A stretch of DNA of 64,000 bases, taken from the NCBI GenBank assembly GCA_039583875.1, contig CM077152.1, positions 15,859,059 to 15,923,058 on the forward strand. Reading direction: 5' to 3'. Source of the stretch: Platanthera guangdongensis. Lineage: Eukaryota; Streptophyta; Magnoliopsida; Asparagales; Orchidaceae. Shown one piece after another: positions 56,201-64,000 of the stretch. Position 1 is the stretch's first letter. The number at the start of each line of letters is the position of its first letter. The translations under genes were made by a program, and so were the position numbers. A model generated the notes under the pieces. The model was not told where the DNA came from. It worked only from the letters and a program-made list of their open reading frames with translations, and searched no databases.

Positions 56201-59200
56201 GTGGTTCTCATTGAGGACAACTATGAATCTGAGTGCTAGGCGACTGGGTTGATACATTGTCATGAGAGGAATTGAGTCAAATTCTTATGAGCATGAATTC
56301 TCTAGGTGCTGGAACCAAGAAAATCGGTCCCTGCTACTCGGATCTGGGGGTGGTCAAAGTTTACTGATTTAGAAGTCGCCCCGCGGGAGTCTCGACAAAA
56401 AGGTGGCGAATCTAAAGAATAGCTCCGGACTACCTATAAACAAGACCCGCGTGCTACAGCGAGGAGGTCCCGCCACACACCCGGAAGTCTATAGGAACTT
56501 CCCCTCCTAAAGCCATTGCTGAGCTCGGCACAAGTGAGACTAACTCTGAACTCGCCCCTCATAAGGGGGGGGGGTGAAGGTGCCTTCTACTTGTGCCATG
56601 TGGTCCTATTTATAGACAAATCCAAGGGCAGTGGGGTATGGTCTGCGAACATCCGCTTCCGACGCGCTCGCCCTAACTGGGCGATGTTTCCTCAACTCGC
56701 CCCCTGCTGGGGTGAGATCTTCTCAACTCCCCCGGCTGGGGCGAGATCTTCTCACTCCCCCCTGCTGGGCGAGGTCTTTTCAACTCGCCCCCTGCTGGGG
56801 CGAGAACTCCTCAACTCGCCCCCCGCTGGGGCGAGACCTTCTCAACTCGCCCCTGCTGGGGCGTGACCTTCTCAACTTTCCCCCTGCTGGGGCGAGACCT
56901 TCTCAACTCGCCCCCTGCTGGGGCGTGGCCTTCTAAGGTGTCTTCAGGAATTTATGATCTCGACGGATTATGAGTTATACACTAGAAATGTGTATTTATT
57001 CTATATCTGATGTAGATGATTTGATTCTAAATGAGGAACCACCTATGTATCAAAACCTTCAGCCTGGCACCCCACCCCACCATATCCCAACCCACATTTC
57101 TCTCAGCTTTATTTAACCTTCACCTCACCATTGTATCCCCTGCCCTTCACCATAATGACGACTTGCTTGGCGTTGCTTCACCAGTCTGTCTCCTTACGGT
57201 CACTCCAGAAATCCACCAACGTGGATTGGGCGGCCTCCTTGTGGCACGTGGAGGGGCAGTCCGCCCAAGGGGCTCCGACCGTTCCGACGCTGCATGCTAT
57301 CTTGGACCTCTTTCCGGACATCTTCGCTGACAAGACCCGTTTTCCCCCGGCCTGGCTGACGGATAACCGCATCCCCCTGCAAGTGGGTGTGTTGTCCATT
57401 TCAGTTCGACCATACCGTAATGACCACACTCATAATGGCGAGATCGAGATGCTGGTGGGAGACATGCTCGCAGCTAGCATCAATCGCCGCAGCGCTAGCC
57501 CCTTCTCGAGCCCGGTCCTCTTGGTTTGCAAGAAGGACAGTTGTTGGTGATTTTGCGTGGACTACCGGGAACTCAACAAAGTCACCATTCCGGATAAGTA
57601 CCCTATTACAGTCATTTAGGAGCTTCTGGACGAGTTACGGGGAGCAGTCTATTTCTCTAAGTTGGACTTACGCGCCGGCTACCATCAAATACGGGTCTGA
57701 GAGGAGGATGTTCCCAAGACGGTTTTTCGCACGCACGATGGTCATTACGAGTTCCTGGTCATGCCTTTTGGCTTAACCAATGCTCAAGCCACATTTCAGG
57801 CTAGCATGAATTATCTGTTCCGTCTAGCCCCGTGCATGAATATATTGGTTTCCTTCGATGACATTCAAGTTTACAATTCATCTTGGCAGGACCATTTGGA
57901 CCATGTTTGTGCCAGTGGTCACTCTCACCACTCTTCTGGAGCACTCTTTTTGTGTGAACCCCAAGAAATGCGTCTTCGGCCAGATAAAAATTAATCACCT
58001 GGGGCACACCATATCCGCAAATGGCCTAGATATGAACCTTGACAAGGTTTAGGCCGTCCTTCAGTGGCCCACACCCCGATCACTCCGCGACGTCTGGAAA
58101 TTCTTGGGTCTCACCAGATACTACCGTCGGTTCATCCGGGACTGCGGCAAGATCGCCAAACAGCTCTTCAGTTGCCACCGACAACGGCCGAGACATTCCA
58201 GACCCTTCAGCAAGCCCTCAAAACCACCCCCGTGTAAGCTATGCCAGATTATTCGCTGCCTTTTGTGGTGGAGTGCGATGCCTCCGGCTCGGGCGTCGAG
58301 GTGGTTTGGATGCAGGGGGGCCAACCTGTCACCTATTTCGGTCGTTCGTTTGTGGCCACTGTGCGTCTTCGGTCTGCATATGAGTCCGACTTGATGGCAT
58401 TGGTTCTAGCAGTACAACATTGGCAGCCCTACCTACTTGGCCGCCACTTCATGGTTCAGACAGATCATCACAGCTTGCGCTACCTACTTTACCAGAAGAT
58501 TGCGACCCCGACGCAGCAGGTAGGACTTTGACATCGAGTTTCGAGCGGGATCGTCCAACCGGGAGGCCGACGCCCTCTCCTGCCAGTCGCATATGGCAAA
58601 TCTGGCTGCCATTTCCCGACCGGTCTGGGAGGACGCCTCCATTCTTCAGCACGAAGTTGCAGCCGACCCCGAGTTCCAGTCGATTGTGGAGACGTTGCGG
58701 CGATACGCCATTGCCTGCCCATCTTACCTCATTGTGGGCGACCGCCTCTACTATCAGGACCGTCTGGTCCTTTCCGCTTCCTCTCAGATGATTCCCTGTC
58801 TACTCGTTGATTTCCATGCGACCACGGAATGGGTTCATGCAGGCGCCTTTAGGACGTATTGCCACCTCGCCCCCTCCCTGTATTAGCCGGGAATGTTCCA
58901 GCGAGTCAAGACCTTCGTTGCGGCCATCCTACCGTGCCAATGAGCCAAGTACGAGGCTACCTTTTCGGGGGGCCTCCTCCGGTCACTCCCCATTCCGTCA
59001 TAGATCTGGGAAGGCATCTCTATGAACTTCATCTCCCGGCTTCCCTGCTCCAAGACATGAGTTTGCATATTGGTGATTGTGGACCTCCTCTCCAAGTATG
59101 CTCATTTTATCCCGCTTTGACACCCGATCACGGCTCCCGGAGTGGCCTCTGCCTTCGTTGACGGGGTGATCTGCCTCCATGGATTCCCTTGCCCCATTGT

Positions 59201-61011
59201 GAGTGACCGCGATCCCCTCTTCCTGAGTTCTTTTTGGCAGGCGCTGTTCAAGATGCAAGGTACGCAACTTCGGATGAGCACAACCTACCACTCACAGACG
59301 GACGAACAATCTGAGGTCATGAATCGATGCTTGATGACCTATCTGCGTTGTTTTGTGTGTGTTCAACCACGGGCTTGGACCGAGTGGCTCTTCTGGGCAG
59401 AGTACTCCCTCAACACGTCCTTCTACTCCAGCACCGGTACCACGCAATTCGAGACAGTTTATTGAAGCCCGTTCTCACACAGGCCGTGTCGGGCGATTGT
59501 GCGGCCGCCGTTGTGGACAGCTTCCTTTGCAACCGCGACGCCATGCTCCGTCAATTGCGCCAACACCTACAGCGTGCCCAGGATAGGATGGTGGTCTCAG
59601 CCAACTGCCACTGACGCGACATCCAGTTCACCGAGGGTGATTCAGTGTTTCTCAAGCTCCGACCACGTCGACGGGTCACGGTGACCCCGCGGACACAGTC
59701 CAAGCTGGCGGCCATGTTCTACGACCCCTGGAGACCCTAGCTCGGGTGGGCACTCAGGCATATCACCTCCACCGACCTCTGGAGAGCCACATCCATTCGG
59801 TGTGCCACATCTCGCAGCTCAAGTGGGTGATCAGTGATCACCCAGTCAAGGACACGCTTCTTCAGACGGACCCCAACACCTTCCTAGCGGTGTACCTTCC
59901 CCAGAGCATTACGGGCACGCCCACGATTCTCCGCGCGGAGTAGCCAATGGAGCAGGTCTTGTTGGCTTGGCAGGACCGCTTACTCTCGGAGTCGACATGG
60001 GTGGACCGAGCGGATATGCGCCACCAGTTTTCCGACTTCTGCCTTGAGGACAAGACAAATTTCCTAGAGGGCGGTATTGTTACGGATCCCGGTGGAGTGG
60101 ACGAGGGCGAAGGGCAACCGCCGATGTGGCGGGTGTATCAACGCCGCGAGCGCGGCGTGCGTAACTTGCCGGATTAGCCGACATGGTTGAGGGACGTTAT
60201 TTTATCATTTATATTATTGTTGTCTTAATTTCCTGTACTGTTATGTTATGTTGTGACCAACGACTATATAAGTCGGAGACTTCGGTATTTTGGGCATGCT
60301 TGAATGAATTTGGAACTTCTGGTTTTCCCTCCCTCTCCTCTCCTCTAATATCACCCCCTCTCTCTTTTGAAACCCTAACATTGTCACTAGCCATTTGAAG
60401 TGTTTGCACTTTGGTTTTGCATGAATTGTGAGAGTAATCATTGAAATTTCATATTAGCAGTTCCGTTATTTACAAAAATGGGATTATGGTTCTTAAATCT
60501 TACTTTCATAGCTTTTCCTACACTCAGAACAAGTTAAAACAGTGCGAAATGAACTTAAACATTATATTTAACATTACTATGAATAATCTGATTTTGAGCT
60601 GCTCATATAGAACGTTGCACATTTTCCTCCTATAACTTCTTTTAATGATTTCGATTATGTGCCTTCTTCTGCTGCATAAATGCAATCTTGTAAGAGTATC
60701 TATTAGTTGTATTATGGAAAAATTTACATACCTATCTTACAAATTTCTTTCCTTTATTTGGCCAATTTTCTTGTTTATGGAGTTTCTATAATTGACTAAT
60801 TTGCTTGTTTATATACTATTTTAATTAGCTTTTGTGCTCCGTTGTACTTTTTTCTTTATTTTCGGTCCAAGCATCATGATTTATATTTGGTAGAAATGAA
60901 CTTTAGCAGTGTCGGATATTACATGAATATTGCAGGCTAAAGTAACCAAGGATTTGAAGGAAGTTACGCACAAGGTTTTCTTTGATGTTGAGATTGATGG
61001 AAAGCCTGTTG
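53266..61011 (+). CDS. Secretory-pathway cyclophilin (peptidyl-prolyl isomerase), first two exons
   Basis: Exon 1 is 53266-53343 (26 codons) and exon 2 is 60936-61011, with GT/AG borders and phase-0 joining. Exon 1 gives MAATRRK followed by a hydrophobic stretch ([17 protein letters not shown]), a signal peptide. Exon 2 gives [19 protein letters not shown] and IDGKPVG, the N-terminus of plant ER cyclophilins (CYP20-1/CYP19-4/CYP21 group); the split within Gly before RV is usual. The catalytic domain is not in the window, and I found no exon 3 in 61012-64000. The enzyme would catalyse Pro cis-trans isomerisation in the secretory pathway. Intron 1 is 7.6 kb and holds gypsy remnants. Intron 2 holds a SINE-like cluster and a Copia. 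Confidence 0.87.
54230..56290 (+). mobile_element. Degenerate Ty3/gypsy remnant in cyclophilin intron 1
   Basis: Gag-like words survive in shifting frames at about 54270-54620 ([45 protein letters not shown]). An integrase C-terminal-like segment is at about 56130-56270 ([28 protein letters not shown]). The part between is heavily decayed; open frames at 55205-55651 and 55515-55880 cannot be assigned. No LTRs were recognised. Borders are approximate. Confidence 0.55.
56691..56934 (+). repeat. Minisatellite, about 31-bp units
   Basis: Eight units of about 29-32 bp with consensus ctcaactcgccccctgctgg followed by ggcgagacctt. Each unit contains the inverted pair gcccc...ggggc and could form a hairpin. 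Confidence 0.88.
57131..60380 (+). mobile_element. Degenerate Ty3/gypsy chromovirus (Reina-like) with 3' LTR
   Basis: RT runs through several frames from about 57290 ([81 protein letters not shown], then FDDIQVYN). RNase H follows ([25 protein letters not shown]). Integrase follows ([43 protein letters not shown], then [13 protein letters not shown] and VCHISQLK). The tail [16 protein letters not shown]...[10 protein letters not shown] is the degenerate chromodomain-like end of Reina-type chromoviruses. It ends at a purine tract and a 303-bp LTR. Gag, protease and the 5' LTR are missing. All catalytic regions carry stops, so it is ancient. Confidence 0.85.
60078..60380 (+). repeat. 3' LTR of the chromovirus remnant
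   Basis: It starts TGTTACGGATCCCGG directly after the purine tract agagggcggtat and contains actatataagtcgg (TATA) at about 60262-60275. The end at CCCTAACA (60380) is inferred from the TG...CA rule because no partner LTR is present. Confidence 0.72.
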
Positions 61012-61200
61012 GTATGCGGAATATTTTGCATTTGTAGCATTAATTTATAGTATATAATATAATTGTGTTTGTAGCACGATTGTTTTCTTTTAGTGCGTTC
61101 AGTGGGGGTTTGTTGGGTATGAGCTGCTTTTTTGGCATATTTTCAATAGTATTACTCTTTTTGATAGGGACTGTCCTGCATCACTTTTGTATATCGTTGT

Positions 61201-61876
61201 TGATGCGGGGACTGGAGTCCACCTGCCCCGCCACCTTGGCATCAACACCAAGGGGCCCACCTGGAGTCAGCACCAGACAGCTTTATCAGGCCCGCGGGCC
61301 GTACACCCCAACCAGCTCTCCGCCATGGAATCACCACCATGCGGCAGGTTGTTGAGGCCGGGGCTCGATCCCCAGACCTCCTAGATAAGAGGCCTTCAGC
61401 AGCGCTCTCATCACCAACTGATCCGCACTTTTATGATGCGGGGACAGGAGTCCACCTGCCCCGCCACCTTGGCATCAGCACCAAGGGGCCCACCTGGAGT
61501 CAGCACCAGACAGCTTTATCAGGCCCGCGGGCCGTACACCCCAACCAGCTCTCCGCCATGGAATCACCACCATGCGGCAGGAGGCGGGGCTCGATCCCCA
61601 GACCTCCTAGATAAGAGGCCTTCAGCAGCACTCTCATCACCAACTGATCCGCGGATCAGTTGGTGATGAGAGCGCTGCTGAAGGCCTCTTATCTAGGAGG
61701 TCTGGGGATCGAGCCCCGGCCTCAACAACCTGCCGCATGGTGGTGATTCCATGGCGGAGAGCTGGTTGGGGTGTACGGCCCGTGGGCCTGATAAAGCTGT
61801 CTGGTGCTGACTCCAGGTGGGCCCCTTGGTGCTGATGCCAAGGTGGCGGGGCAGGTGGACTCCTGTCCCCGCATCA
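61201..61876. mobile_element. Three-copy SINE-like cluster, partly palindromic
   Basis: Three copies of a 220-226-bp unit: A 61201-61426 and B 61434-61652 (minus orientation), and C 61651-61876 (plus orientation). B and C meet head to head at ctgatccgcggatcag, forming a near-perfect palindrome of about 440 bp. Read from the head, each unit has a tRNA-like D-arm (gatcagttggtgatgagagc) and a T-arm (ctggggatcgagccccgg), the Pol III A and B box positions of a tRNA-derived SINE. The whole cluster is flanked by GTTGT on both sides (61196-61200 and 61877-61881). There is no poly-A tail. ORFs repeated in each unit are not genes. Confidence 0.7.
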
Positions 61877-61881
61877 GTTGT

Positions 61882-62356
61882 TACACTCACCCAATCGTTC
61901 ACAAGAATGTAAAATCCGTAGAGGCTTTCACAGTTATCCCTATAATATGATGCAATCTAATGATGTATGAGATACCCAACACTGCAAATTCTCTTCACTT
62001 TTTGTAGTAGTATGGACATTAGGTGAAATAATACATGAAGAAAACTGAAAAAATATACATTAGACATAGGCAGATTGAGATTTGTATTGATATAGTGTGG
62101 GGTTTCATATAAAATGCTATCCTAAATTACCTCACTGTCAACTCAAGAATTATGTCCATCTCGATAAACATATTTTCATCTTCAACTTACTTCCTATTTT
62201 TAACTCAATTTATGAACCTCTTGCTAACTTTTATCTTTCACATACTACTACTGCAATTAATTGAGTTGTACTAATGTTTGTTAAATAGTTGGCAATATCC
62301 TGTTCAATCTTTGTTACGTTGTTTCGCAAATAAGTTCCATTTGAGCCATATTAAGT
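61882..62356. other. Cyclophilin intron 2 sequence
   Basis: AT-rich sequence between the SINE-like cluster and the Copia LTR. No exon of the cyclophilin catalytic domain was found. Confidence 0.5.
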
Positions 62357-62534
62357 TGTTCTTGAACTGCTTAATAACATCAAGGCTAGTGAGTTGGCTC
62401 ACTTAGTGTCTTTCTGTTTAGTCCCACATCTTCTGTATATGATGTTTTCTCTCTCTTCTCTCCTATATATTTGTACTCTTACTTGTATTTTGATTATTCA
62501 AGAAGGATATACAAGGTTTGGACCTTTCTCTACA
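62357..62534 (+). repeat. 5' LTR of the right-edge Copia
   Basis: The right border (CTCTACA before tggtatc) is secure. The left border at TGTTCTTGAACTGC is inferred from comparison with 8037-8221. It shares tttagtcccacatc with the other family LTRs. Confidence 0.65.
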
Positions 62535-62546
62535 TGGTATCAAAGG

Positions 62547-63826
62547 GAACGGTCCGGTCTGTTTTTTTTTTCTAACCGCCCGGTTCTCCTGTTAACCAGG
62601 CGGCTTGTTCTCCTGCTTAAATCGCGTTGTCCTGCTGTCTCCTCTCTTTCTAACCGCGACTTCCCGCGTAGTTACGTTTTCTAACCTCTTCTCTTCCTCT
62701 CTCGTGGCTTCCACCTCCTCTTCCCCTCTTGCCTCCTCTCACCCTTTTATAAATCTCTCGGTTAGGTGGGGCCCTCTCTCTCTATTCACACAGTTTCTTC
62801 CCGGCTAATCCGCTTCCTGCCTAATCGCCGCGGGCTCTTTGCTACCCGCCTCCTCGCCTCTCTCCTCTATTCTCGCGCGAGTTCTTCTCTTAGTCGCTGC
62901 GACTTCTCTTCTCGCTGCGGCTTCCCTAACCGCTGCGAGCACCGCATCTTGGTCGCGACATCTTTTTTTGTCGCTGGTGTGCTCACCGTGACCGTGCGGT
63001 CTTCTTTGCTTAGTCACTGCGACTTCCTTACCTGCTGCGGCTTCCTTCCCGCCACAGCTTCCCTACCCGCTGCGGTTCAGCAGTCGCTGCGGGCTTCTCG
63101 CACAGACTTCTCTTAGCCGTTGCGGCCTCTCTTCCCGCCCCGGGCTCCGCATCTTGGTCGCGGCCTCTTGCTGCTGGTGTGTTGACACCGAGACTGTGCG
63201 GCTTCTCCTGTTCTCTTGTCAAGACTGCTTTTCTTATCTAATCGCTCCGGATTTTGGGTTGCGGTCTGCCTCTAACCGCCGCTGCTTGTTTCTATCCGCT
63301 GCGGGCTCTCTTCTATCCGCTGGTCGTGGCCTTTCTTGCCGCTGGTGCATTGTCATCGTGATCGCTGAAGGCCGTTCCTTACCGGGCGCGGTCTCTCTTC
63401 CTTGCCGCTTGGCCGCTTGGTGTATGTTCGCTGCGGATTGTTATGTTCGCCGCGGTTTGGTCTGCTTGCCGCGCGGTTTGCCGCCGCCGCTGCGATCTCT
63501 CTTTGTTCAGTGACCGCTGCGGTCTGTCTCTCGTACTGCTTCTATCCGCACGGTCTGGTGCCTGGTCGTCGCTTTTTTGATCTTGGCGCGGTCTCTCCTC
63601 GTCATTGCTGCTTGCTGACCGCTACGGTTTCTCCTTGCTGCGTAGCTTGGTCGCAAGTCCTTGCCGCACGGTCTCTTCATCTGCCACTGCGGGCAGTATT
63701 GCCTTATTGTGCCTGCCAACCTTCTATTCTCGCCCGGCTAGTCTCCGGGCTCTTGTTGTGCGGTCTGCGGTCTTGTTCTAACCGCTCGGGCAGGTTGCCT
63801 TCTCGCTGCTCTTTGGTTCAGTTTGT
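62547..63826 (+). other. CT-rich leader with CCGCNCGG motifs
   Basis: Dense in ccgctgcgg, ccgcgcgg and accgcccggtt words separated by ttctctt tracts. Open frames in it (for example 62766-63116 and 63154-63513) follow from composition and have no recognisable homology. Confidence 0.65.
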
Positions 63827-64000
63827 ATGGCGTCAGATTCGCTTACTGTTTCAGCTGCTTCCACACCTCCCTCACCCACCAGTGACGACATTGCTGCTGT
63901 TCGTGCTCAACTTCACCAGCTCCAGCGGATGGTCAGTAGCTCCTCTGGATCTGTGGCCTCGATCTCCAATGAAGGGATATCTTGCCTTTCTCACGGCTCT
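63827..64000 (+). CDS. Start of gag-less copia polyprotein
   Basis: The ATG at 63827 opens 58 codons that reach the window edge without a stop. The start MASDSLTVSAAS is followed at once by DDIAAVRAQLHQLQRM and EGISCLSHGS. In the related copy at 8037 those segments lie after the gag zinc knuckle and immediately before the protease. Hence gag is deleted here too and translation would begin just ahead of protease. The protease itself lies outside the window. Confidence 0.7.
   Translation, partial: MASDSLTVSAASTPPSPTSDDIAAVRAQLHQLQRMVSSSSGSVASISNEGISCLSHGS

Larger units (their letters stand above)
62357..64000 (+). mobile_element. Copia of the 245-5462 family, 5' part, runs off window
   Basis: LTR, primer-binding site (62535-62546, tggtatcaaagg), a 1.28-kb CT-rich leader and an open frame to the window edge. 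The leader and the protein match the two other family members. Because only the 5' part is visible, target duplications cannot be checked. It lies in cyclophilin intron 2, on the gene's sense strand. Confidence 0.82.

Noticed and set aside
61580..61760. tRNA gene in the 61.2-61.9 kb cluster
   Set aside because: D-arm and T-arm are tRNA-like, but acceptor stems and a proper anticodon arm are missing and the unit is repeated, so it is SINE-like.
62394..63719. ORFs in the right-edge Copia leader
   Set aside because: Low-complexity Ser/Leu/Arg-rich translations of a CT-rich leader; the true start is at 63827.

Overview
The window is flowering-plant nuclear DNA. It contains plant-type LTR retrotransposons primed by initiator Met tRNA, an Au-type SINE, many small TIR elements (MITEs) and three plant genes with plant-style introns or promoters. 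I cannot name the species. Most of the 64 kb is transposable elements, many nested in one another. Target-site duplications (TSDs) let me place most of their borders exactly.

Host genes: (1) a glutathionyl-hydroquinone reductase on the minus strand (four exons at 6499-7488; the 3' exons are not in view); (2) a single-exon atypical bHLH protein of the IBH1/AIF type on the minus strand (16726-17337); (3) the first two exons of a secretory-pathway cyclophilin on the plus strand (53266-53343 and 60936-61011), split by a 7.6-kb intron full of Ty3/gypsy debris. The gene runs off the right edge.

Layout. 245-5462: Copia element on the minus strand (173-bp LTRs, TSD GATAA) without gag, interrupted by a 738-bp Mutator-type MITE that itself carries an Au SINE. 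6499-7488: GHR gene. 8037-10697: truncated relative of the first Copia. 12188-24886: MITEs, a 1.26-kb solo LTR with TSD TCCGC, the bHLH gene, a foldback element and a 990-bp TIR element. 25068-31119: a Copia with 167-bp LTRs and TSD ACCTT. 31768-50687: a Tnt1/Tork-like Copia on the minus strand with 815-bp LTRs, split inside gag by a 13.1-kb SIRE/Maximus-like Copia on the plus strand (36276-49409, TSD CTTCA). 53096-64000: the cyclophilin locus, with gypsy and chromovirus remnants in intron 1, and a palindromic SINE-like cluster plus a third member of the first Copia family in intron 2.

The most unusual structure is in the 13.1-kb element. Its LTRs contain about thirty copies each of the perfect palindrome GTGTCGACAC, upstream of a TATAAATAGG box. 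A second array of about twelve copies plus an identical TATAAATAGG box sits between pol and a long extra ORF. This looks like a copy of the LTR promoter design placed in front of the extra ORF. That ORF has an SV40-like nuclear localisation motif and no membrane segment that I can see.
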